DNA of 64,000 nucleotides from assembly GCA_003415625.1 (NCBI GenBank), contig PYIU01000008.1, forward strand, positions 2,666,001 through 2,730,000, given 5' to 3'. The stretch is from Aquanectria penicillioides. Lineage: Eukaryota; Ascomycota; Sordariomycetes; Hypocreales; Nectriaceae. Position numbers and translations under genes: made by a program. Within the stretch, counting starts at the first letter, position 1. Every line of letters starts with the position of its first letter. The notes beneath the pieces were generated by a model. The model did no database searches and was not told the origin of the DNA. It saw nothing but the letters and a program-made list of their open reading frames with translations. Positions 52,467-63,011 of the stretch are shown in pieces.

Positions 52467-53381
52467 AGTTAAAAATATTATTAATACTATTATTTAAACC
52501 TAATAAAGTAATTATAATTTAAACTATTAAGTTAAGGTCTAAGGTAATATAGATCAATCTATTATTAGGTTAGTTAAAAAGATAAAAGGGACCTTAAAGA
52601 TATAGGAAATAAATAGGCAGTTTTCTTTAATTAATTTTTATTTTTAAAATTCTAAATTCCTTGCATTTAGACCCTATTAAAGTTTTAGTGCAGCCCCTTA
52701 TAATATTACTTTATTTATAACTTTTTGCCCTATTTTCTTTCTTTCTTTTCTTTAAGGGACACTTTAAAGCATTTAATTAAATGCTTTAACACTCTTTTAA
52801 GTTATTTGCAGCTGCTTAAGAAGGCTATTTAGTCTTTAATTGAACTTACTTACTCTATACCCTTTTAGGTAGGGTATGTGTTTTAGCTAGTGTTTCTATC
52901 CACTAATATACTATATTGCCTTTATTAAAAGAAAGATAATTATTAAAATTAAATAAATAAATTTACTTTAAATTAATTAATAGGCTATTTTTAAACTCCT
53001 TTAAATAAAGAGCTAGATCTTTTATATACTAAAAGGATTAATCTTAATAAACTAATAAAATAAAATTATAATTGCTATTTATAAGCTATTTAAATCTTTA
53101 ATTTCTATTTATTAGTTTTATATTAATTAATACTATAATTAAAAACTATATTATAAAGAAAGGTAATAATAAAGTTAAAATAAAGAGATTAAGTATTAAA
53201 AGTAAAATAAATTATAAAGAGAAATAATAATAGATTAAATAATAAATTATAAGTATAAAGCATTTAATTAAATGCTTTTTTTAAGATTTTCCTTATATTT
53301 AAATAGATTAAGCTTAAAGTTTTCTTTTTATATTATACCTTTAGTTTACTTAAGGGCAAGCATTAAGGCACTAAAAAGAAA
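52467..53381 (+). other. Gypsy-A 3' extension (second part)
   Basis: The remainder of the Gypsy-A post-integrase region between Copia-A and the 3' LTR, interrupted by a solo LTR (52528-52910). No gene. A copy of the gcatttaattaaatgc palindrome lies at about 53262. The 3' end is purine-rich (ctaaaaagaaa) and is the probable polypurine tract. Confidence 0.6.
52528..52910 (+). repeat. Solo Gypsy-A LTR inside Gypsy-A
   Basis: 383 bp with its own 4 bp TSD, ctat (52524-52527 and 52911-52914). It is therefore an independent insertion that later lost its body by LTR-LTR recombination, not the 3' LTR of the surrounding element. It begins taagttaagg and ends taatata, both RIP forms of TG and CA. Confidence 0.9.
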
Positions 53382-53764
53382 TAAATTAAAGTTTAAAGTA
53401 ATATAAATTAATTTATTATTAAATTAATTAAAAAGATAAAAAAGGCCTTAAAGATATAAGAAATAAATAAGCAGTTTTCTTTAATTAATCTTTATTTTTA
53501 AAATTTTAAATTTCTTACATTTAGACTCTATTAAAGTTTTAATATAGCCCTTTATAATATTACTTTATTTATAACTTTTTGCTTTATTTTCTTTCTTTCT
53601 TTTCTTTAAGGGATACTTTAAAGCATTTAATTAAATGCTTTAATACTCTTTTAAGTTGTTTATAGCTACTTAAAAAGGCTGTTTGGTTTTTAACTGAACT
53701 TACTTACCCTATACCCTTTTGGGTAGGGTGTATGTTTTGGCCAGTGTCCCTATCTATTAATATA
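53382..53764 (+). repeat. Gypsy-A 3' LTR, right copy
   Basis: 383 bp, followed by the TSD atag that matches the base at 33723-33726. The left half is fully TpA-converted, while the last 100 bp keep CpA and TpG (ggctgtttggttttt, gtatgttttggccagtg). This is the mirror image of the 5' LTR. Confidence 0.93.
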
Positions 53765-53768
53765 ATAG

Positions 53769-54130
53769 TTAATACTATAGAAACAAACTCTATATAAAGT
53801 AGTAAAGATAATAGAGTAGAGAGATACAGTAAATAATAGAGATAATTCCAATTCTATAGTAGTAAAAGTTAAAATAAGTTTATTAAATAGAAGAGAAAAA
53901 CCTCTACCCTCTATATAAATCTCTTTAGCTATTACATTATATAATCTTCAATTAAAATATCTTTGCCTTAAGAACCCAAACCCTTATATAGTATATATAT
54001 AAGATATTATATTATATTAATAACCTATAGAGCTAATGCTAAGATTCTAAACTTGCTATCAATCTAGCTAAAACTAAGGCTTAATTAAGCACTTAGCTTA
54101 CCCTATTTCACTAGGTTAGCTATATTCTTT
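53769..54130 (-). other. Flank with possible old LTR, uncertain
   Basis: On the minus strand this reads gttattaatataat, then a TATA-like tatataagggtttggg, then a pyrimidine-rich run ending gtttctatagtattaa. It resembles a Copia LTR in layout, but I see no second copy and no TSD. Confidence 0.25.
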
Positions 54131-54179
54131 TTAGCTATACTAAAGATTAGTACTTTTTTTTAGTGCAAAACAATCCTTA

Positions 54180-55130
54180 CTCTTTTTCTTCTTTTTACGT
54201 TTTCTCTTAATTGTTTTATATAGAGACTTTACCTTTAAGTCCACCTCTATAGAACTCTACTAACTAGTGCAAACATCCTAGAAAATGTTTAGCCGCTTAC
54301 ATTTAAGGTGTGGCTGGCCTCGCCAATATTTGCTTAAGTATCCCATATAGTCTAGTAACATTATAGAAAAGCAATACTACCCATACAATATCTAAACACT
54401 TAATTACCACCAATATTATGCCTAAAACGCTAAGAATAGCGCAAATAGTCAATAGGGAAGTATGCCAAGAGATATTATAGCCTAATGCAGTTAGCAATGC
54501 CGCTTAACCTTAAAATCCCAGTCTCCCCTATTTATCACAATACAGCTAATTAGCCCTAACCGCCTCCTTCATTAGACTAATCACAATAGCTGGCTTTACC
54601 TCAAGTAACATATAGACCTTACGTCCCGCTTTCCAGAAAATGAGAATTCAGTCCTTATCCCAGGTTATTTTCCCTTTACATCTTAAGTCTTTACCTTCAA
54701 AACGATCTCCATAAAAGCCCACCAGCCGGCGCAAACAAAGCCAACCTTAGAATCATAATGTAGTTAGTCTCGCTAAGTACCTCATATTGTGTGGTAAGAT
54801 CACAGAAAAGGAAACACTACCGCCATATTCACGCAACATCTAACCATTCAATTATCACTTATATTATGCCTATCTAAAGATAGCGCAAATAATTAATAGA
54901 GGAAGGGTCTACTATTATAGCAAGGAGCCTATAATGCCAGACCTGCCAAAAGATATTATAACCTAAAACATCCCAATCCCCCAATTTATTGCAATACATT
55001 AAGTAAACCCTAGCTATCTTTCCTTTACAGCATTATATTAGCTTTACCTTAAGTAATATATAGAGGAAAATAAGGATATTTCTTACATTCTTTATTTTAG
55101 GTTCTATCTCCTATAAAATTAATATTTAGT
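54180..55130 (-). repeat. Tandem duplication, two units of about 470 bp
   Basis: 54180-54650 and 54650-55130 align in the same order: ctttacctt--agtc, then a segment giving WLVEFYRGGLKGKV in one unit and GWWAFMEIVLKVKT in the other, and tattatgcct followed by gcgcaaat in both. The duplication lies within a decayed minus-strand coding frame, so the ancestral protein probably carried two or more copies of a roughly 155-residue module. Confidence 0.6.
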
Positions 55131-55860
55131 CCTTATCCTAAACCACTTCTTTATTTCCTAGCCCTATTTTTATATATATAAAGTTATTGCATAAAAGTAT
55201 AGTAAGGCTAATAAAATTATCCTTTACTATTAAAGAGCTATTAGGGTCAAGCGCAATAGATTCACTTTCTCCTAACTACAGTTCCATAAAACTAAATAAT
55301 TTTTTAAGGTCAAGTTCATTATAATTAACCACTACTTAATATATAGCAGTTAAAACTGCATTAAAAAGCTTAAAGCCAAAAGGTCTATTAGCAAAAGCCT
55401 ATAGGAGTCCTATAGAGTTTATTTTATTGCAACTCTTATATAGGATGTTCTATAATATAAGTAAGGCAAAAAGCAAAGCTATATCCTCCTTTAAACTTAA
55501 AGATCCCTAAAGCTATTTAGCTTTAACCTTAAGGAACCCCTCTTAAAAAGCGGATAGCTTATTACTAATATCCTTTTCTAACTTATCTCTCCTTATATAC
55601 TTAAGCAGCCGCTTATCTATATAAAGAACAACCTTATCTATAGCTAAGTATAGGTAGGAAGATGCAAATAGTAAAGGTGGATTATACTCTAGCATTTTCT
55701 TACACTTTATATATAGCTGACTAACCTATAGCAGCTAAGCATTAAGCTACAATCTATATAGCCTGTGGTATAGCAGTATAGCTTTTTGTCTAATATACTA
55801 TAATATCTTATAGACTACTAACTAGCTTTTACTAACTATTTAATAGTATATACATTTAAG
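54200..55860 (-). pseudogene. Decayed gene of unknown function, minus strand
   Basis: I do not recognise the family. A single minus-strand frame reads from about 55.86 to 54.7 kb, broken only by TAA and TAG at likely Gln and Trp codons. Readable pieces include MLEYNPPLLFASSYLYLAIDKVV (split here: MLEYNPPLLF, then SYLYLAIDKVV), DKLEKDISNKLSAF, EDIALLFALLILQNILY, NRPFGFKLFNAVLTAIY, LKKLFSFMEL and GESESIALDPNSSLIVK. The region then enters the tandem-duplicated module. A 64-codon open piece (54303-54497) is strongly hydrophobic (TICAILSVLGIILVVIKCL) and may be a membrane segment or an out-of-phase accident. Proportionally few stops suggest light RIP or a recent death. It could be a host gene or an unfamiliar transposon protein. 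Confidence 0.5.
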
Positions 55861-56660
55861 GAATAAAACCAAAATATTAAAGGTTATTTAATATATAGTA
55901 TCTTTAATAAAGTATATTTTAGCTACTTAATCTTGCCTATATATAGATTAATAATATAGCTATATAATCCTAGCTATAGACTAAATTTTACCTTACTAAA
56001 AATGCAGCCAATAGCCTTATTAAGACTAGACCTAATGTTCTTTTTATATACAAAAAGGCTTATATATAATTGCATAATCTATATTTAGTATAGGCTCTTT
56101 AAATAGATATAGGCATATTAGGTTCTTTATAAATAGGTCAATAACTTAACCGCACCCCCCTATAAGCAGCCCTAACTATCTCTATAGAATAAGATTGCTA
56201 GAGTATAAGTTTTTAATTCAGCCAATAAATATAGAGAAGTCTATATAAAAGAAAAAGTAATAAACCTAATAATTTAATAAAATTTATTTTATTTACCTCT
56301 ATCTATCTTTTTTTTATTTGCAATTAAGAAGCTATTTTATAAGGTAAAACGCATTATTTAATTATTAATATTTAATTAATTTAAACTAAATTATAAAAAA
56401 CAAACCCAAAAAAAGAGGCAGAGAAGCCTTAAACAAAACAGATAAAACAGTTCATTATTTACTTAAGGTATTGCATATAGATACAAAGTTAACTATTCTA
56501 ATTGCAATTAAGGGCGATAAAAGCGATAAGGATGATGAGGGTGATAAAGGTAATAAGACTAAGGAGTGAAGGGGGGATTCAACTTTGTTGCTTGCTGTCT
56601 ATTAATTTATCCGAGACATGATGTAAACTCTTTTTGAGTAACTTTAGGCTCTCTCTCCTA
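55860..56660. other. Spacer with short GA-rich repeat
   Basis: No gene seen. Positions 56512-56556 contain a degenerate gataaaggcgat-type repeat. CpA is retained from about 56400 onward, so RIP is light here. Confidence 0.45.
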
Positions 56661-56662
56661 AG

Positions 56663-56929
56663 ATGCTAGAAAAAGACCAAGCAGTGCCATTCTTTAGCAT
56701 AACTCTTAAAGTACAATATTTTGCAATAACAATCTATTTACATTCATACTTCAGCCTTGCCCAGACCTTGAAATGGGACCCTCAACCCTACCTTAACTTC
56801 CAACAGTATCATCCTAAGGCCCCACCCTCCTCTACACGTATTGACCTAACTTTTGATCCCTCCTTCACCAACCTAACTTTCAACAACACCGACCTGACTT
56901 TCGACAACACCGACCTGACTTTAGTTTAA
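56663..56929 (+). CDS. Short open frame with DLTF repeats, doubtful gene
   Basis: 88 codons starting MLEKDQAVPFF. The N-terminal half has a hydrophobic stretch (KVQYFAITIYLHSYFSLAQ). The C-terminal third is a short tandem repeat, with NTDLTF and close variants about four times, encoded by an 18-24 bp DNA repeat that continues past the stop codon to about 56990. Because the repeat ignores the stop, the frame may simply pass through a minisatellite. There is no matching domain. It is in unmutated sequence, so it could be a real small gene or exon, but the evidence is weak. Confidence 0.25.
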   Translation: MLEKDQAVPFFSITLKVQYFAITIYLHSYFSLAQTLKWDPQPYLNFQQYHPKAPPSSTRIDLTFDPSFTNLTFNNTDLTFDNTDLTLV

Positions 56930-56992
56930 GCCCCCACTCCCTTTTACATGTACTGACCTAACTTTTAACATCGCCGACCTGACTTTAGGCGA
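56835..56992 (+). repeat. Minisatellite with gacctgacttt core
   Basis: The unit gacctgactttcgacaacac recurs with variation about six times (gacctaacttttgatccc, aacctaactttcaacaac and so on). It retains CpA and TpG. Confidence 0.7.
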
Positions 56993-57223
56993 GTACAGCC
57001 CAAAGTTCTCCAAAACAAGTACGAGAGGATTTCATTTCAGAACAAAGAAGAGGACCGTGGAGGATCCATTTCAAATCCTTGGGATTTTTAGGGGTCCCGA
57101 TATTGCCCTATCTAGCGACTACTATCTACCTAATGATTTAATTGATCACTTTAATGGGAATTTTATTCAATTACACTGAGTTTTAGAGTTGTCACTCTAA
57201 CCATCTTGTCGGTCTATCGCACT

Positions 57224-57490
57224 GAGCCATCACATTAAGCCATTACACTAAACTATTACATTAATCAACTTATATTAGCATATCACACTAAGCATTGAGT
57301 CCCCGCACTAAGCTGTCACACTGAGCCTTCACGCTTAGCTACCACACTCAGTCATCATATCAACCAACACTCTCATTAAACCACCACAATGAGTTCGCTC
57401 TAAGCCATCACACCAAGCCATCACACTAAGCTCCGAGCCATCACACCGAGCCCCACGCTAAGCATCTACACCAATCCTCCGCTTAAGCCC
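57224..57490 (+). repeat. Degenerate 13 bp minisatellite, core cactaagccatca
   Basis: About 20 units of a 13 bp repeat: cactgagccatca, cattaagccatta, cactaaactatta, cactaagctgtca, cactgagccttca, cactcagtcatca, then degenerating. Many units keep CpA while neighbours differ by C to T at just those sites. Thirteen is not a multiple of three, so it is not a coding repeat. Confidence 0.85.
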
Positions 57491-57509
57491 CAACACTGGG
57501 CCAGGGCAT

Positions 57510-58260
57510 CTTAAATAATTAAGCATTTATAGAATATACATTAAGATCCTAAGGTATTGCATTAATTAAATACCCTTAACCTTTAAGATACTAAGCTATA
57601 CTCTTTTCTCTCTATAAAAAAAGTTTAATTTATACAGCTATAGTTTAGCCTATCTTAAAGGAATAGTTTAATTTAGCTATTAAATCTATATTTTAAGCGA
57701 AAGATATATAGGTATAAATAAGCTGCTTTAAGCAGTCCTTAAAGATTTTAGCTACTATTAATTTTAAAGTTATATAATTTATTTTTCTAAAGTTTTTTTC
57801 TTTAGTTTAATTAGCAATAGAAAGTTATTAAGGAAAGTAAGGGCTATATATAATAGGCTTGGCTGCCTTTAAATAAATAAGGATAAAAAGAGAGAATATT
57901 ATAGTAAGGTTACTCTAGCTTTTATTGGCTTACTTATGCTCTTTAAGCTTATATTTTAGTTTCTCTATATTTAAATAACCCTTTTAGGCACTTATATAAA
58001 TATCTATAGCTATACTTACATTATAATAGTTAGGGTCTTAAAAGACTTAATTAATCTCTCTCTTAGACTTTATAATGGCCTTAAGAAAAGTAAAGAGCTG
58101 CATTAGCTATATATAAGCCAACTGTTAGAGCAAGTATGTTCTTTATTTCTTGCAAATTACATTGTCTATAGCTTTAAATGCAGTAGAGTTAATAAAAATA
58201 TTATTGCCTATAAAAAGATTTTTAGTTATCTCTAAAGGAATTTAAGGGTAATTAATTATA
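57510..58260 (+). other. Mutated spacer upstream of the lysine-rich pseudogene
   Basis: AT-rich with moderate RIP. A plus-strand frame near 58.08-58.22 kb reads LLEQVCSLFLANYIVYSFK, but it is not in the frame of the downstream pseudogene and I cannot connect them. Confidence 0.35.
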
Positions 58261-58261
58261 A

Positions 58262-59179
58262 TAAGAAAAAATATAAGCCATTTAATATTAATTTTTTAGT
58301 TATAATATTAAAAGAATACAAAAAAGATAGGCAATTAATTAATACAGTCTGCAATTTAAGTAGGCTGCTTATAAAAGAGAAATGGATCTTAAAATTATAA
58401 AATAGCAATAAGTTCTAAATCCTATTTTATATATAGCATTTCAAGCCTGCAACTACCTTAATAGGTATAGTGTTTTAAATTAGTAAGTATTTAAGCTAAT
58501 TAAGGGAATAGAAAATCTAGGAAAACCTTAAGAAAGCAATATTAATAAAGAAGAGAAGGATAAGAAAGAAAATAAAGGGGGTAAGAAGCAAAGGAAGGAT
58601 AAGGCTATAGACAGAGATAATAAATTAGATAAAGCAGACAGCTAAAAGATAAAAAAGAAGAAAGAAAAGAAAAAGAAGAGCAAGCCTAAAAATGTAGATA
58701 AAGGAAATGATAAAAGTAAAGAAGAGATAGAAGATAAGCCAAGCAAGAAGAAAAAGAAAAAGAAGAGCAAGAAGACTAAAGATGCAGATAAAGAAGGGGA
58801 TAAAAGTGAAGACAACAAGAGGAGCAAAAAGAAGAAGAAGAACAAGAAGAAGAAGGATTTGAAAGAGAAAGAAGAAGTTTTGGGTATGCTTCTTTTGGAT
58901 TTCGAGTTTAACGATAAGCCCGCTCTGGATAAAAGTCGCCTTAATGATCTTATCTATAAGCAGAAGAAGAAGGGAAATTTTAAGAAACCCAAGAAGATTA
59001 ACAGCATTAAACACGACCTAAATGATAATAATATCTTAATGCACTCTCGCATAACTTTGGAAGACAACACCGATCCAAGCAGCAGCAACTTTAGTGATTT
59101 GGACTTTAATGATTTAGACTCTAATAATTCGATTGACTTTATAGAAATTCTAAGGGGGATGTTAATAGGGCAACATTAA
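58262..59179 (+). pseudogene. Decayed gene with lysine-rich, acidic-tailed C-terminus
   Basis: The frame ending at TAA 59177-59179 is open without interruption back to 58646 (177 codons). It reads on further upstream through TAA and TAG stops to about 58262, passing MDLKIIK at 58382 and ILYIAFQACNYLNRYSVLN. From about 58550 it is extremely basic (EEKDKKENKGGKKQRKDK, then runs such as SKKKKKKKSKK). It ends in a distinct acidic tail with SDLDFNDLDSNNSIDF. The break at 58643 is TAA where CAA is likely. The last 100 codons (from TTG 58859) are in unmutated sequence. The layout recalls a nuclear or nucleolar protein, or a gag with a basic tail; no domain recognised. The Phe/Leu-rich minus-strand frames here are shadows. 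Confidence 0.45.
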
Positions 59180-60439
59180 AACACACCTAATGGCTTAAAT
59201 AATATCCTTAAGTTATAAAGACATTTAGATAGCACTTTAGGGCCTTATAAACTAGTGATTAACTGCATAAAGCCCTATAGAGGTATAAGAGTTTAAGCGC
59301 TAAAAAAGATACTAGCAATATAAAAGGCCTAAATTATTAGCAGTAAGCAGTATTCTATTGCTAAAAATAATTTTATTTAATTTAATAGTAAATAGATAAA
59401 AAGTAGGTTTAAGGCTAATCTTATAGACTATAATATTTTATAACTTAAATTAAAGAATATTAGTATTTTGCTTAATTGCTTTATTTATATTTTAGCTTCT
59501 CTTTTAAAAGAGAATTCTTAGTCCCTATAGATGCAATTAAACTTAATTTTAGTATATATAAAAGAGAATATTAATTAATGTTTTAATTTCTATAGAGATA
59601 TTACTAAATAATTTAAAATTCTTAAGCTAATTAAAGAAAAGCAAAAGGCAGCTAAAAAGAGAGAAATAAAAAGATAAAAGAAGTATTATAAAAAATTATA
59701 TAGTTAAATTAAACATTTAAAGTTAAGGTTAGCTAAATAATTTAGTTTAAGCTATTTATTATTTACTTTTAGGGTTATTTTAATATAGGTTCTTTTACTT
59801 TATTTCCTTTTTCTATATTTTTAGTCTTTATTAAGATTTTTATTTAATTTCTTTTTTTTTTAATTTAAAAATAAAATAGATTATATATTTTACTTACTTT
59901 ATTATTAATCTTAAGGTTTACTTTATAATTTCTATTATATTAAGAAAAAATAGTAAAGAAAATATAAAGTCTAGAAATAAACAATATAGATTAAGCATAA
60001 AGGTAAAATAATATAAAGTTTATAGCTTATAATTAAGCCAATAAAGGGATATTATTTTATAGGCATTAAGTTATAAGAATTAATAGATACTATAATCTAA
60101 ATGCTAGAAATCTTATATTATAAAATAGCATTTAATCCAGCAGATAACTAATAATGCTGCTATTAGTCCAAATCCAAAAGGACTCCTTAATTCTTTTTTT
60201 CTCTTTTAATTTTAACTGTCCAGTTTAATAGACACTAAAGACTGTTAGGCAGTATAGAACTCTATTAGTATAAAGTCTATAATTATATATTTACTTAAAT
60301 CTTTATTATAGAGCATATTACATAGCTATATATAGTAGTAAAATACTTAATGCTCTTATAATTCATTAAAAGAAGTAAGACAGAGATAGCAATAGGGGGC
60401 CTCCCCTTAGGTATTTTAGCAAAGGCGCTTTAAAGATAA
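59180..60439. other. RIP-mutated spacer, no gene
   Basis: A plus-strand frame near 59.5-59.7 kb ends in a basic stretch (KSKRQLKREK then KDKRSIIKN), like the C-terminal tail of some fungal DNA transposases. Nothing upstream supports this. CpA content rises again near 60120-60400. Confidence 0.35.
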
Positions 60440-60822
60440 TGTATTAGTGGATAGGAACACTAGCCAAAACACACACCCCACCCAAAAGGGTATAGGGTAA
60501 GCAGGTTTAGTTGAAGACTAAATAGCCTTCTTAAGTAGCTGCAAATAACTTAAAAGAGTATTAAAGCATTTAATTAAATGCTTTAAAGTATCCCTTAAAG
60601 AAAAGAAAGGAAAAATATTAAGCAAAAAGTTATAAATAAAGTAATATTATAAGGGGCTGCATTAGGACTTCAATAGAGTCTAAATGCAAGGAATTTAGAA
60701 TTTTAAAAATAAAAATTAATTAGAGAAAACTGCCTATTTATTTCCTATATCTTTAAGGTCCCTTTTATCTTTTTAATTAACTTAATAATAGATTAATCTA
60801 TATTACCCTAGACCCTAATTTA
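60440..60822 (-). repeat. Solo Gypsy-A LTR, minus strand
   Basis: 383 bp with a 4 bp TSD, ataa (60436-60439 and 60823-60826). On the minus strand it begins taaattagggtctaggg and ends taataca, so it keeps the CA end that is TA in other copies. It is a solo LTR left by recombination, and lies about 6.7 kb from the full element. Confidence 0.92.
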
Positions 60823-60826
60823 ATAA

Positions 60827-63006
60827 TTATTTACCTTGCTCTTTATAGCAAATAATTAAGTTACCTTATAATAAAGAAGGCTACTTGCTTATAGGCATAG
60901 AACTTAACTGAATGGGCATGCTCGGTTTATATTAGCTTTTATAGAAAGACTATAGGGTATGCATATAGGTATCCTTAAAAATAAGGCAGTGATTACAAGA
61001 CTATTCTGCCTTTAGAGTACCTAAAGAAGGGCTTATAGCATAAATAGAGGCAATCCCCTTTTTAATTATTCCTAATATCTCTCCCTTTAAAGATCTCTTA
61101 TAGCTCTTATAACTTTTATAGCTCCTTTAACTCTTTAGATAATAGTAAAGTCTATTACTTAAGCAATACCACTAAACTATATAACACTTACTATTAAAGA
61201 TATTATAGGTAAAATTAAGGAAAATTTTAATAATTTAAACTAGGAGCCTTTATTCTTAAACATTTTATTTATGCTAGCTAAAGTTTATAAAAAGGGTAAA
61301 AGAGTTTTAAACCTTTTATTAAAGGCCTAAGAGCTAAAGAGGGCAAAACATTAAGTTTGCAATATCTCCTATCTCTATTAATTATAGCTAATCTTACCAA
61401 TATAGCTTAAAAGGATTCAAGTAAAGCCCTTAAGGTCTTAAGCTTGCTATATTGTATTTAGTATAGAAGAGAGTTTTCTTATAGAGTTATAACAAGAGCT
61501 ATAATTGCCTATTAGAAAGACAGCATTTAATAATAGTTAATTAGCTATAATAGCTTCAATTAGCTAGGCAGCAAGTAATAGTCTATTTAAGCTAGAATAT
61601 AATAAAAGGTTGTCTATTCTATATAGTACAACTAGAGTTAGTATAAATGCATTAATATAGTATATTAGGTAGATTAAAACCAAATTACTATTAATGGAAT
61701 TTCCAGTAATATATTTAGTTTAAACTAATTATATTCTATTAATTATATAAAATAATCTTATTAAAGCTTTATATTTACTAAAAACATTATTTAATAAGTA
61801 AGATTAAAGCCTCTTTCTAATAGATTTAAAGTTCTAAAATTGGTTTTAGCTATATAATAGATATAAATAAAGGCTATTAACTATTTTAACTATTATTAAA
61901 TAGATATAAAGGTAGAGATTCTACTATAATAGATATAATTAGCTTAAGTAAGTCTAGTTTTAGGGGATTATCTATAGGAGAAAACTTAAAAGAGTAATTA
62001 AATATTTTAGATTTATTAATAAGCAATAAATTTAAACTTATTATAATGCTATTTAAATTAAAATAACTTAGCTTAAAGAGCCTATTTTTAGAAATATAAA
62101 GGCATAATAAATTGTAAATTAATTTAAAGTTTAATTAATAACCCTCTATTAGCTATTTTTTTATAGATAATAATAAGTACTTTACCCCTATAAAAGCAAA
62201 ACTAAATATAAGCTATTTTACTAATATTAGCTTAACAATTCTTTATTTCTAAAGTAAGACTTTTAATAACCTTAATATATAGTTGTTAGCTTATATTATA
62301 TAAAAAGGGGGCTTTTAAAGGCAGTGGGTTAAATATAAAAGGTTAAATGGTTTGTATTTTATAGAGAATTTATTGCTTTCGTATAATTAGTTTATAAAGA
62401 ACTAATATATAAGCACTATTATAAAGATAACTGCTTTATAATACTATACTAAAGGAAAGCTTTATAGTAATAATACTATAGATTGATTGTATATATAGTA
62501 GAGTGGGGCCTATTGATTTATGGCTAGTTAATAGGATTAAGGCACTTTTATTTAAGGATAGGGAAAATAATGCTAAGTATTAAACTTAATTTAGGGGCTA
62601 TTTTTTTAGTAGAAGCCCTATAAGCTATCTATAGATTAGGCCTTTTAGTTAGGCAGGCTAATTATTAGAGTTGCGCAGCCATAAAAGCCCTTATACTTAG
62701 TCAGAAAGTTGACTTACCCTAAAGGACTTAAGATATATTGAAGGCAATGTAGGGGAAATTAACTAGGCTAAAGCCGCACTTAAACTAATTATAGAATAAA
62801 GAGCTTATTTACTTAAGGTTTTAATATTACCCTTTTACTACTTTATCCATATAAAATAATATATATATCTTTATATATTAATATACAGCTCCAATACTAT
62901 AATTCAATAAAAATAAGGAGACTTTTAGCTAAAATCTTTACATTTTGCCTACATTCTCCTATATGCATTATAGAGCCTATAATTAAGGGGTAGCATTATA
63001 AAGATT
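60827..63006. other. RIP-mutated region, no gene identified
   Basis: AT-rich with scattered less mutated patches (about 60890-61060 and 62500-62780). No frame longer than a few dozen codons, no repeat with the rest of the window, and no recognisable domain on either strand. Confidence 0.4.
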
Positions 63007-63011
63007 ATAGT

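Larger units (their letters stand above)
33727..53764 (+). mobile_element. Gypsy-A, right copy, full length with four insertions
   Basis: A complete Ty3/Gypsy element on the plus strand, bounded by a 4 bp TSD, atag (33723-33726 and 53765-53768). The 5' LTR is 33727-35247, split by a DNA transposon; the 3' LTR is 53382-53764. Both are 383 bp once the insertion is removed. A purine tract (about 53372-53381) precedes the 3' LTR. Four later insertions each have their own TSD: a MULE at 33842-34971, a SINE at 43784-44370, Copia-A at 46956-52461 and a solo LTR at 52528-52910. Without them the element is about 12.4 kb: LTR, 1 kb leader, gag-pol (36.2-42.1 kb), then about 4.8 kb without a recognised gene. 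The interior is saturated with RIP; the outermost ends are not. Confidence 0.93.

Noticed and set aside
52528..53764. A small TRIM-like element made of two 383 bp LTRs 470 bp apart
   Set aside because: The flanks do not match as a pair. The left LTR has its own ctat duplication, and the right one pairs with 33727 through atag.
57018..57029. Match to the sarcin-ricin loop of large-subunit rRNA (agtacgagagga)
   Set aside because: Only 12 bases match and the flanking bases do not follow rRNA.
57170..57225. Possible tRNA on the minus strand (gatggttagagtg)
   Set aside because: The A-box-like sequence lacks the conserved A and there is no B box at a workable distance.
58625..59014. Phe/Leu-rich minus-strand frames resembling membrane proteins
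   Set aside because: They are the complement of AAG and AAA lysine codons in the plus-strand lysine-rich frame.
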